DNA from: Chimonanthus salicifolius
Taxonomy: Eukaryota; Streptophyta; Magnoliopsida; Laurales; Calycanthaceae
Direction of reading: 5' to 3'
NCBI GenBank assembly: GCA_013350335.1
Contig: CM023532.1
Location: forward strand, 97,397,853 to 97,461,852
Length of the DNA stretch: 64,000 nucleotides
Positions 47,299 to 57,093 of this stretch are shown piece by piece. The notes under the pieces are model-generated. The model had not been told where the DNA came from and searched no databases. It saw only the letters and a list, made by a program, of their open reading frames with translations. The first letter of the stretch is position 1. The number at the start of each line of letters is the position of its first letter. The translations under genes were made by a program, and so were the position numbers.

Positions 47299-47769
47299 AT
47301 GACGAGCAACATAGAGTACACCGAGTTGTGGGACAGAGGGACACCTAGCTGTCCGATAGACCTAGTTTCTTCTTCCGACGATGCTAGCATACCAAACTTC
47401 ATCAATGAAGTTGAAAACAGTCAGGACATGGAGGTAAGATCGCCCGAGTACAATGTTGGGGCCTTTGTACCCGAAGAGGATGAGGAATATGTCCCAAACA
47501 TAAGAGAATTTGTAGGGGAGATAGAGCCCGGGTATATGTACGAGTTGTGCAATCAGGAGGGGCACAATTGTGCTTACTGCCCCTACCTCCTTGAGGTCAT
47601 TTGCCCTGTTTGTGGACTGCACGGGCACGGGAAGGAGAGGACTAATTGTCCTTACATTGGAGGACCGGGAATAATACCCTGTTTGACGTGCGGAGTGTTG
47701 GGGCACGTGTCGATGACATGCCGTGACAATTTCTTTGACGATGATGCAGGGTCTTCTACGGAAGACTAG
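47299..47769 (+). CDS. Accessory protein with tandem zinc knuckles, the only ORF of element D
   Basis: 156 residues from ATG 47299; an in-frame ATG at 47260 would add 13 residues, but these lie before the AG of a likely splice acceptor. The N-terminus has LWDRGTPSCPIDLVSSSDD (about residues 10-28), a hydrophobic IDLV followed by Ser/Asp as in SUMO-interacting motifs (inference). An acidic stretch (EEDEEY) leads to three knuckles: residues 81-94 (first Cys replaced by Tyr, then C84, H89, C94), 102-117 CX2CX4HX6C, and 128-141 CX2CX4HX4C (CLTCGVLGHVSMTC). Acidic C-terminus. Close relative of the pre-gag ORF of C. Likely a nucleic-acid-binding protein; real function unknown. Confidence 0.75.
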   Translation: MTSNIEYTELWDRGTPSCPIDLVSSSDDASIPNFINEVENSQDMEVRSPEYNVGAFVPEEDEEYVPNIREFVGEIEPGYMYELCNQEGHNCAYCPYLLEVICPVCGLHGHGKERTNCPYIGGPGIIPCLTCGVLGHVSMTCRDNFFDDDAGSSTED

Positions 47770-49310
47770 GTTAAGAGGTAGAAAGAAAGGTTAGGGAAAT
47801 GGAAATATTTTGTAAGGGTGTATTTTGTGATTCTAAGGGTTTGTTTTACCCTATCAACCCTTGTATGGTGATGGAAGTTTAAATGATTTTCAATAAAGTA
47901 TGCAACTTTAGGAGTTCATGAGGACTTTAACACTGAGATGTATGTGAATAAGTTATTGGAGTATATTGAGATGTGGTATGGGTGCGTCCCTCACGTGATA
48001 TTGATGATTGAGACTGTGGGAAACTCGATACGAATTACGGAGACTTGGTCCCGTAGGGTTACCATTGAGGAGTGGGTCCCTCGCATGCTACGCGCTGGAG
48101 GGCACTCTCACGACTGTTTGGCACACTAGATGTCTAGAATGCGCAGAGCTAGGTACTATTTTACCTGGTGGGGGTGGTACTAGCTTCGTCAGACGCGGAG
48201 TGACCGTCTTAGAACTTGACTGAATCACCTATGAGGTGAAGGGATGCAGGGCGAGGTAGACCGGATCACGTTGGACGTGGGTCTTCTGCTTGGTAAGTCA
48301 TGAGCCCTAAGTCTTGCAAGGGGTCAGGATATAATTGTGATTTGATATGGTTACCACAGTCTTATAGTGATTCATTTGAATGTTGTTCTTACGGATATTA
48401 AATCATGGATAGATGATACTCATGGACAGAGTGATACCAAGGATGGATGGTTTCCATGAATGGATTATACCCATAAGTGGGTTATTTCATGGATAGTTAT
48501 TAATCATACATAAATGATACTCATGGACAGAGTGATACCAAGGATGGATGGTTTCCATGAATGGATTATACCCATAGGTGGGTTATTTCATGGATAGTTA
48601 TTAATCATACATAAATGATACTCATGGACAGAGTGATACCAAGGATGGATGGTTTCCATGAATGAATTATACCCATAGGTGGGTTATATTCATGGATGGT
48701 TAGTAACTGTGTTTAGATGATGCTCCTGGACAGAGTAATGCCAAGGATGGATTGTTACCATGAATGGATTATACCCATAGGGGTTATATTCATGGATGAT
48801 TATAAAACAGGGATAGATGATATTTACAGAAAGCGAAACACCAGGGATGGATGTATTTAACCATGGGTGATTATTCCCATGGTGGTTTGGATTGATGCCG
48901 GGAATTGGTATCGTGGAAGTTGGAACAAAAGTTGTTAGTCACATAGAGACTTATGTGCAAAGAAAGATGTGTTTAAATTTGGAGATATACTCAACGGAAA
49001 AGATAGGTGTCTGGTGAAACTTAAATGGGAAACTATGGACGACTGCCGAGTTAGACTGATCACCTGGCTCTGTAGTTAGCTAATGGAATTCCAGGAGAAT
49101 GTAACTAGAAACCTAGTTAAAATGGAATCAGAAAAAGCTTTGAGCATAGGCTCGTGTTGACAGACTACCTCACACGGAGAGTAGATGAAAGAACATATTG
49201 AGCAGGTACGTATGGAAAATACTATGAGAACAGGTAAAGTGAAACAAAGTAGATTGATCTATGTGAGATCACAAATGGCTCACGAGAAAAAGATATAACA
49301 TGAGACAGAA
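47770..49310 (+). other. Non-coding internal region of element D
   Basis: No conserved ORF. A relatively GC-rich patch (47960-48260) has no protein homology I can recognise. It is followed by 101-bp tandem repeats and AT-rich DNA. This stretch occupies the place where gag-pol would be. Confidence 0.55.
48411..48880 (+). repeat. 101-bp tandem repeat, about 4.5 units, in element D
   Basis: CTCATGGACAGAGTGATACC lies at about 48419, 48520 and 48621, with a variant near 48723, spaced 101-102 bp; a fifth unit near 48820 is degenerate. Units end with ATGGATTATACCCATAGGTG, itself containing ATGG/CCAT pairs. Confidence 0.88.
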
Positions 49311-49450
49311 CAAAAGGTGTTACGGAACCAAGCGATTCAATTTGTCAAAGTGGTGTGGATCGACATGGTAATGAAGAAGTCACTCGGGAAATTGAAATCG
49401 GAAATAAGAATAGCACACTCTGAGATATTTATGGAATCGTTTAGAACCCT
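49311..49450 (+). pseudogene. pol: Relic of the pol chromodomain tail in element D
   Basis: GAACAAAAGGTGTTACGGAA and following bases encode the EQKVLRNQAIQFVKVVW string of the Tekay C-terminus; a one-base loss then shifts frame through RHGNEEVTRE. It is the only trace of pol in D and shows descent from an autonomous chromovirus. Confidence 0.85.
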
Positions 49451-49480
49451 ACTTCGCTCAATTTTCGGGACGAAAATTTT

Positions 49481-49490
49481 AAAAAGAGGG
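49481..49490 (+). other. Polypurine tract of element D
   Basis: AAAAAGAGGG, then TTATAT and the 3' LTR. Identical to the tract of C, consistent with C-type machinery acting on D. Confidence 0.88.
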
Positions 49491-49496
49491 TTATAT

Positions 49497-52400
49497 TGTA
49501 ACACCCCGATTTCTCAATAAGATGAATATTTACGAAAATGCCCCTGGATTGGTAAATTTATTAATTATGATGTTAAATGAGAAAATAGTGGGGCCCATTG
49601 TTCAAATTAAGATCCTATGAACATATTTTAAGGGTCAAATTATAACGGATGAATAATGTACATCAAATTAGGTCAAAATGGTTAATTGGGTCAAAGAATT
49701 CTCAACGGTTGGAATAATTACGAAAATGCCCCTGGATTGGTGAATTCAATAAATGTGATTGTAAATAAGGAAATAGTGGGGCCCATTGCTCAAATTAAGA
49801 TCATATGAGCACATTATGAATGTCAAGTTTGATTGGATGGGTAATTTCTCAATGAAGTGGATAAATTACGAAAATGCCCCTGATGTGTTAAATTAATTAT
49901 TTTGTGATGTTAAGTAAGGAAATGGTATGGCCCATTGCTCAAATTAAGATCATATGAGCACATTATGAATGTCAAGTTTGATTGGATGGGTAATTTACAT
50001 CAATTGGGTCGAAAATGGCTAAATGGGTCAAAGGGCCCAAATGGGACCCATCGGGTCTTACTGGATTATTTGACCGCTTTGTGATTTTAAATTAAATGGG
50101 GTTAAGCCTATTTGATTGGAAATCAAGTGGAGAAAAAATGGGTAGGCTTGATCCATATGTAAAAACCAATTAGAAATGACCAAAATACCATAATTGCGTC
50201 ATGGAGTCAAAAACGGGTCAAGGAGCTAAAAGTGGACCCAACGGGTCGAGTTGACTATGGTTGACCGTGTGGACCCTCTAGGGAGCTAAAACACGAGTTA
50301 AATCAGTTTAGTGGGACTGAAGTGAGTTGGAATTAAATCAAGGGTTGAGTTAACTCATGTGCATTGAATTAAATGCATTAATTATGGTGAGTTGGACATT
50401 GAGTTGAGTGAGTCAAAAATGGAAGTCAAATGGGCTGAAAATTCAGTGAGTTAAGTGGAATATGAGGAGGTGTGGTGATCTCAAACAAACCAAAACAAGT
50501 CCCACACGTTGGGGACTTGTTATGGAGAGTTTCATGCAAAACATTAAATGGAATATGGGGGGTTTCTATTCCATTTGGAAACCCCAAGCCTTCAATGTTG
50601 GAATGCCAATAGGTGCATTTGTTGGCAGCAAGTGTCCCATTGGTTTAGGCAAGAATTGATGAGGAAGTGGAGGGGTTTTGAGGGCTGAATTATTAAAGGA
50701 AACAAACACCATCTTAGCCATTTTTCACCATTGAAAAGCCAAGATTCTCCATCTCTCTCTCCCTCTCTCCAATTCATTTGCTTAAGTGGAACAGCAGAGG
50801 TTTTTAGCATCAATTATTCAAGCTTAAACCAGCAAGGAATTAAGAAAGAAGGAAGGAAATAAGAAGGAAAGGAAGCAAGGATCAAAAGGCAAGACAAGAG
50901 CTTGGAATTTGGTAAGTGTTTCATGGACTTTTGGATTAATAAAGTGGGATATGTATTGGGCCATGGTCATGGCCGAATACACCAGTGTTTAACCTTGATT
51001 ATGAAGGATTTAAAATGGTAAAAAACCATTGGGTTCGGCCACCATGGAGGGCTGAACCCCATGTAAGAGATGGCTTGGTTTTCATGTTTTGAAACATGAA
51101 AACCATGGATTTTGTGGACTGTTTTTGGGTTTTGATTTAAGATTTAAATACATGTTTTAGAATGGTTAAAAAACATGGATCTGACTGACATAGGGACTGA
51201 AGTTTATATGGTCTAAAATCAGTGGATTAAAAGATGGAAATGGACCATTGGGTTCGGCCACTTAGCATGGCCGAACCCCATGAAAACAAGTGGCTAGTTT
51301 TGATGGTTTTTAGAAGTTAAAACCATATAAGTTGGGACTGATGTTAGATGTTTGTAATAGATTTAAAATACATGTTTTAAAGAGGGTTAAAACATGAGTT
51401 TGGATATCAGAAAAGGTGGAAGTTATGTGGTCTAAATCAGTGGATTAAAATTGGAAAAAATTGACCATGGGGATCGGCCATCCAAGATGGCCGAATCCCA
51501 TGGAGTTGTGTTGATTTTGGATGTTTGTTTGAAAGGTAAAACCTGATTTTTATTTACTGTTATTACATGATTATCTGAGGTTTAAAAACAGTAAACATAA
51601 CCATTGGGTTCGGCCACCATGGAGGGCCGAACCCCATGTAAAAGAATCTTGGTTTTCATGTTGGGAAACATGGAAACCATGGACTTTTATGGACTGTTTG
51701 GATGAATTTAGTTAGAGGGTTTCTAAGAGATATAAGGGCAGCAAAAGGGTACTAATATTGCATGATTTAAATAACACCTAATGCATGTTTGAAGGATCAA
51801 TTCATGGACATAGGGTTCGGCCAACTTGAATGGCCGAACCCCATGAAAGAGATTGATGATTGTTGTGAAATCAAAGAGTTAGAAACCATGCAATACCATG
51901 GGGTTTCTATAGGAGTTTAAATAGAATTAGGTTTACTGTTTTTATGCCTAAGATACAGGATAAATGATGAAAGATTATTAGAAGAATTGAATCCCAAAGA
52001 GCCATGAGGTTCGGCCATGTGAATGGCCGAACCCCATGGGTTGCTTTATGGTTTTTATTTTGTTTACTTAGGGTTATGGTTACTGATTTGGGTCAGCCTT
52101 TGGATGGCTGAACCATGTATTGATCATGGTTGAATTAGCATGATTAAACCATGAGTGATCATGGTGATAATCAGATCAAGAGAACCATTGGGTTCGGCCA
52201 TGTGCATGGCCAAATCCCATGGGGCTAGCTTTGGGATGAATGGACCAAGATTTATGGGTTTTCCTATGTATGTTAAATGAAATAAGCTTGCTGTTTTGGG
52301 TTGGCCATGGGATAGCTGAACCTTGTAGTTAATATGGCTAAATGGTAGAGCCTAACTTGTAAACAAATGATGGGATCATTGTGTAGGAGGATCATAGTGT

Positions 52401-53699
52401 TCGGCCATTGATTGTTTTGTTGGAGATTATGACTTGGTTGTATGAGTTGGATTAAGTAAACATATGGATTTATCTTTGGACTTAGTGATAAGTAAATAAC
52501 CAGCCACTAAGGTAGATTACTTTTATGAACTTTGATTATGAGCAAGATTAGACATTGGTTATACCAATGGCAAATCTGTGAATACAAGTCAAACGAAGGG
52601 ATTGATCAAAGGACTCACATGATGTAGTTGGGTCTTAGATATGAATGAACAAGTAAGTGATAGTATGATTTATTGATTGTTATATGGATAAGGTACCGGA
52701 AGTTGAACGACGTGCGAGTCGTGACCGGGTGACGCGAAAGAAAGATCAAGTACTGAAGTGAATCTTCAGTAGGTTTCCTACCTTTATTGTAACCACTATT
52801 TCATATGCTGTTTTATGTTGATTTCGATAACTTATATGATTGTAAAGTTATGTTTCTAAATGACATGTTTGCATAGACATCTCATGCATGGCATGGGATG
52901 ATGGTGTTGTAACCGGAGGCCACACTCCGTCGGGGCGTCCGAAAGACCACTGTGGGGTACCCTGATGATGAGAATCCCATCAGGAGGAATTCGGAGGCCA
53001 CACTCCGTCGGGGCGTCCGAAAGACGACTGTGGCTTACCTTGATGATGAGAATCCCGTCAAGTGATGGCTATGTTGAATGGTGATGGGTGGGACTCATTA
53101 CATGTTCATTTCATACATAGCATGTTTTTATGGAATTTTGTCTCACATGTATTATTATTATGTATATGCATGTTTTATATGCTAACATGTGGTAGCCCTG
53201 ATTCGGGAACCTACTGGGCGCGTTGATCTAACGCCCTAATTCTATCCTCAGAGGAGATTGCAGGTACAAGCAAGGGGAAAGGAAAGGTCATTGACCAAGA
53301 GGGGAGCTGAGCCTAAGTGCTTTAATGATGGATTTGGATTACGTTATATTACTGTCATTTGAATACTATTGTTGGACATGTAATAATTCGTTATTTGCTA
53401 TGGTTTGATTAGGATAATAACCTGTGGATGGTTGATCTATGTTATTTAATATTTAAGACTGTTACTTGCTATCTTGTCTTTCTATTCCGCAATTATCTAG
53501 ATTATTCCGCATGTTGATGTTAGTTCCATGTGTGATTCACTATCATGGTCTATTCCATGTACACATGGGTGGCCAGTTAAGGTTCAGACTTGGGTAGTCT
53601 GAACTTAACTCGCGTCGTGACGCCGCCCGCTCTCTTCCGATGTTTATTTTAAAAAAAAAAATTAGACTCTGAAATTCTCGGAAAGGGCGGGGCGTTACA
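49497..53699 (+). repeat. 3' LTR of element D (4,203 bp)
   Basis: TGTAACACCCCG to GGGCGGGGCGTTACA. Same modules as the 5' LTR: donor GTAAGT at 50912, hairpins 50955-52410, CTAAC near 53228. It is 78 bp longer than the 5' LTR because it has two GGAGGCCACACTCCG units (52914, 52993) instead of one. Confidence 0.95.
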
Positions 53700-53704
53700 A
53701 TCAC

Positions 53705-54840
53705 AGTGGAAGCAGTTGCCCACTCCTCTAGAAGCCTGAGTGATTGCTCCAGATTGAGAGGGCTGGTTGGGACGAAAGCCCCCAGTGGATCCAACAGATG
53801 GTGAGGGTCTGCTAAAGTTCGGTCGGGAACTTGTTGTTGGGCTGATATGTGCCCCTCCCACTCAGTGCTCGACGGTTGTCAACTCGTGTGAACTCAGCCA
53901 ATTCCTGCTCAACAATGGTGGTTTTGCTGACCACTTCCGCCAGCGTAACTACTTTGAACACAGTCACTCTGGCTCTAATGTTTGGCCGCAACCCATGCTC
54001 GAACTTACGAGCCCGCCGGTACTCCGTATCCACTATGTAGAATGCATAGATTGATAGACTGAGGAATTCCCGGTGGTACTTAGCTACTTTCATTGAGCCT
54101 TGCACTAATGACAAGAAGGCTTGGGTCTGACGTTCCTTCTCTTATTCCGGGAAATACTGTAGAAACGTCGCTGAGAATTGCTCCCAGGTCATAGTAGTCC
54201 TTTCCCTTTCTGGCACAAGTGCCTGCTGTTTCTCCACTACTTCCCACCACTTACCAGCATCATCTATCAGCTGTAATGTAGCCAATAGAATCTTGTGGGC
54301 ATGACTCTTGATGTTCAGTAGAGTCAGTATTTGCCAGATTTTCTTCAACTAGTTTTCCGTTCCAACAGGCCCTTCTCTCCCCTTGAAGTAAGGAGAGCGC
54401 TGTTGTTGAAAGTCTCTGACCATATTCCGGTCATTAGCCTCACTCGTGCTTCCACCTCCATTCATATGTTGTTGGAGGACAGAAGTAACTACTGCTTGTA
54501 CCAAGCTCTGTAGTTCAGGGGGCACGAATGGTAAACTCACGTTGCTGTTGCTGTTCCCTTCTTCCTCCTGTCGATATGAATGTTCACTATCCTCCTCTTC
54601 TCGCTGAGAGTGCTGTGATTCTTCCTCATGTACTGATTTCTCCTTATCATGTACTGATTTCTCCTTATCATGTACTGATTTCTCCTTATCATGTACCGAT
54701 GGCTCCTTCTCATGTACCACTTTCTCCTTCCCTTTATCGTCTTGTCGAGTTTTTCTTTTTGGAGCCGTTTCGCAAAATCCAATTTGTAATACTTTCTCCT
54801 TCCCTTTTTGATTATGCAGGCTCTTTCTCGTTGGAGCCAT
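53705..54840 (-). pseudogene. gag: gag of element C, N-terminal part
   Basis: ATG at 54840 (MAPTRKSLHNQKGKEKVLQ). A Lys/Glu-rich N-terminus holds a heptad-like repeat of HDKEKSV, then the core: VRDFQQQRSPYFKGREG, ILTLLNIKSH, DDAGKWWEVVEKQ, TMTWEQFSATFL, and the linker RPSPSVGSTGGFRP up to the knuckle start NCFHCD. Stops (TAG after GTEN, TAA after YFPE region) and a frameshift near 53840 break it. The knuckle is cut by element D. Start and core match the gag of A, so both share ancestry, but A lacks the charged repeat. Confidence 0.87.
54628..54732 (-). repeat. 21-bp in-frame tandem repeat in gag of C
   Basis: CATGTACTGATTTCTCCTTAT-like units (on the plus strand), about four to five copies, encoding repeated SVHDKEK heptapeptides. 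Not seen in the gag of A. Confidence 0.88.
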
Positions 54841-54977
54841 TTTTTCCTAATTCATGGAAACGTTATTTGCTTAGTTTTCTTCGCAACATACATTAAGTGC
54901 TATAAATCCTCATAGAATCATAAAATTGCATATTTTATATATAATCATATTTCATCCTAGTACAAGGGTTGGTAGGG

Positions 54978-55514
54978 TTAAAATAAACCCTTCAAATAAC
55001 AAATTGCACCCACAACCCTTACAAAATAACCCTTTTTTTCATGACCTTTCTTACTACTTCTTAGCCTAGTCTTCCGTAGAAGACCTACATCATCCTCAAA
55101 CATAAAGAAACTATCAAGACACGTCATCGATGTGTGTCCCAATACTCCACACGTCAAGCAGGGTATTATCCCCGGTCCTCCAATGTAAGAACAGTTAGTC
55201 CTTTCCTTCCCGTGCCCATGAAGTCCACAAGCCGGGCAAATGACTTCCAGAGGGTGGGGGCAGTATGTGCAGCTGTGCCCATCCTGATTGCACAACTCGC
55301 ACATATAGTCAGGATCTATCTCCCCCACCATCTCTCTTATCATTGGAAAATCTTCCATAAGCTCATCCGGAAGAGATGCTAGATCCACTTCCACCTCCTC
55401 GGGTAATCCCTCTTGATTGTCCATGTTAACTACCATGTTGGAGTTGTTGGAAGCAGACACCAAATCTATTGGATTGCTAGGAGTTCCTTTGTCCCACAAC
55501 CCCGTATGTATCAT
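54978..55514 (-). CDS. Accessory protein with three zinc knuckles, encoded before gag in element C
   Basis: 178 residues from ATG 55514. It opens MIHTGLWDKGTPSNPIDLVS, sharing LWDxGTPSxPIDLV with the D protein, then an acidic middle (LPEEVEVDLASLPDELMED), IREMVGEIDPDYM, and three knuckles: C72-C75-H80-C85, C93-C96-H101-C108 (CX2CX4HX6C), C119-C122-H127-C132. All twelve ligands are present. The last 40 residues (LLRKTRLRSSKKG...) come from a one-base shift relative to D, which stops after SSTED; the D end is probably ancestral. It lies between the PBS and gag, 137 bp upstream of the gag ATG. The gag knuckle is single, so this is a separate nucleic-acid-binding protein, not a gag copy. Confidence 0.75.
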   Translation of the reverse strand: MIHTGLWDKGTPSNPIDLVSASNNSNMVVNMDNQEGLPEEVEVDLASLPDELMEDFPMIREMVGEIDPDYMCELCNQDGHSCTYCPHPLEVICPACGLHGHGKERTNCSYIGGPGIIPCLTCGVLGHTSMTCLDSFFMFEDDVGLLRKTRLRSSKKGHEKKGYFVRVVGAICYLKGLF

Positions 55515-55854
55515 ATCATGTACTCTGTTTGGGGAAATTGCCAAATCTTCACACTTTGTTTTCTTTTGTTTCTGGGAAAATCTCTAAATTCTTGTTGTTT
55601 GTTTCTCAATGTGCGAATATCAGGGGAGTGCATCCTACTTTGCTATGTTTGATATGTCCAGTTATGATGACTGTACTTTACTTTGTTATATTTCATTGTC
55701 ATTCTCAGATTGATTATTCAGTCTGAGTCAATCAAAGTAAATTAATCCGGCCCCCAATCAGCGGACTCCGAAGAGTCGGTCAGTTGGAATTCTTATCCGT
55801 CAGTGAGACATGAAACCGTCTTAATCTTACTTCGATGATTCAACTTCCCGTTTC
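55515..55854 (-). other. Leader of element C
   Basis: Minus-strand leader from PBS to the accessory ORF: donor-like GAAGTAAGAT (G of GT at 55830), a GACTC-TTCG-GAGTC tetraloop hairpin near 55765-55779, and TTCCCCAAACAG just before the ORF start, which could serve as an acceptor. Confidence 0.55.
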
Positions 55855-55866
55855 TCTCTGATACCA
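55855..55866 (-). other. Primer-binding site of element C
   Basis: TGGTATCAGAGA on the minus strand, two bases from the 5' LTR; last base differs from the initiator-Met complement seen in A and D. Confidence 0.88.
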
Positions 55867-55868
55867 AC

Positions 55869-56993
55869 TGTAACGCCCTACCCTTTACGAGATTCAGAGT
55901 CTATTTTTTTTTTAAATAATAATATAATAACACCAGAAGAGGGCGGACGACGTCACGACACGAGGTAAATCCGGACTACCCAAGTCCGACCCTTAACTAG
56001 CCACCCATGTGTGCATGGACTAAACCATGAATAACAATCCACACATGGAACTAATCAAGTCATGCGGAATAAAACTAGACCAATTGCGGAATTAAACTGA
56101 TTAGATAGCAAGTACAAGTCTCCCATTAAAACTGCTTAAACCAAGCATCCAATATCAAACCATAAGCAAACCATAGCAAAGTTACTAGTTATTACATGTC
56201 CATAAAATGTAATTCAAATGACAGCAAAATATAAATCCATTCCAACACTCAAGCGCTTAAGCTTGGCTCCCCTCCTGGTCCTCGACCTTCTCTTTCCCTT
56301 TCACTTTTCCTGCATTATCCTCTAAGGATAGAAATAGGGCGTTAGATCAATGCGCCGAGTACGTTTTCCGATCAGGCCTACCACATGGTTAGTATATACA
56401 ACATGCATCTATATAGTATATGATCATCCAAAAACATCTGAAATCAATGCTATGTATGTAAGTGCAAATGTAATGAGTCCCACCCATCACACATATACAT
56501 AACCATCACTTGACGAGACTCTCATCGTCAAGGTAACCCACAGTACTCTTTCATTTCTTCTTGATGATATTCCTCCTGGCGGGACCCTCATCGCCTAAGG
56601 AGGCCGATGTGACTCTCATCATCATGATATTCCTCCTGGCAGGACCCTCATCACCTAAGGAGGCCGATGTGACTCTCATAATCATGAAATTCTTCCTAGC
56701 GGGACCCTCATCGCCTAAGGAGGCCCCACAGTTGCATCATGTGCATATCAACGAAGTGTGGGCTCCGGTTTCCATAATCATCATCCCATGTCCATGCATG
56801 AGATGCCCATGAATATATGCAACATGTAAATAAATCTCATCATTCAAATGCAATATGATAAATAATAGTATCACAATGTCTCATAAAAACCATCATAAAA
56901 CCAAGTATAAATGTGGTTACAAGTAGGTAGGAAACCTACTGAAATTTCACTTAAGTGTCCATTCCTTTTAAGCTTCACCCGATCACGACTCCC
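55869..56993 (-). repeat. 5' LTR of element C (U5 side only, ends at gap)
   Basis: The 1,125 bp match 28681-29801 of the 3' LTR. Differences cluster in the first 150 bp; beyond that there are only scattered changes. About 2.3 kb of LTR should follow but is replaced by the N run. Confidence 0.92.
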
Positions 56994-57093
56994 NNNNNNN
57001 NNNNNNNNNNNNNNNNNNNNNNNNNNNNNNNNNNNNNNNNNNNNNNNNNNNNNNNNNNNNNNNNNNNNNNNNNNNNNNNNNNNNNNNNNNNNN
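56994..57093. other. Assembly gap (100 N)
   Basis: Exactly 100 N, the usual convention for unknown size. The left flank is in mid-LTR of C, the right flank in mid-protease of E. Missing at least: 2.3 kb of the C LTR, its TSD, the end of the B LTR if present, and the 5' part of E. Confidence 0.97.

Larger units (their letters stand above)
42586..53699 (+). mobile_element. Element D: complete, recent, non-autonomous retrotransposon (11.1 kb) with one intact ORF
   Basis: 5' LTR 42586-46710, PBS, leader, zinc-knuckle ORF 47299-47769, non-coding DNA with 101-bp repeats, chromodomain relic, PPT, 3' LTR 49497-53699. Perfect TSD ATCAC at 42581-42585 and 53700-53704. No gag, protease, RT or integrase. 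By eye the LTRs differ by about 14 substitutions over 4.1 kb plus one 78-bp repeat unit, so insertion is recent. A relic of the Tekay tail and the shared PBS, PPT and leader show it derives from an element like C by loss of gag-pol, and its movement requires enzymes in trans. Confidence 0.93.
28681..56993 (-). mobile_element. Element C: Tekay-like retrotransposon with an extra ORF before gag
   Basis: On the minus strand: 5' LTR (55869 to gap), PBS, three-knuckle ORF, gag, PR, RT, RNase H, integrase, chromodomain tail, PPT, 3' LTR (28681-32108). It hosts S5, S6 and element D. Removing these inserts leaves about 5.7 kb of internal sequence; with two 3.4-kb LTRs the element would be about 12.6 kb. 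The pol reading frame resumes correctly across every insert. It inserted in the LTR of B; the right TSD is hidden by the gap. Its pol is the best preserved in the window but has frameshifts and a changed integrase residue. Confidence 0.88.

Noticed and set aside
55515..55544. Longer start for the accessory ORF of C
   Set aside because: The extra ten codons begin with TTG, not ATG; the first ATG is at 55514 and matches the D start.
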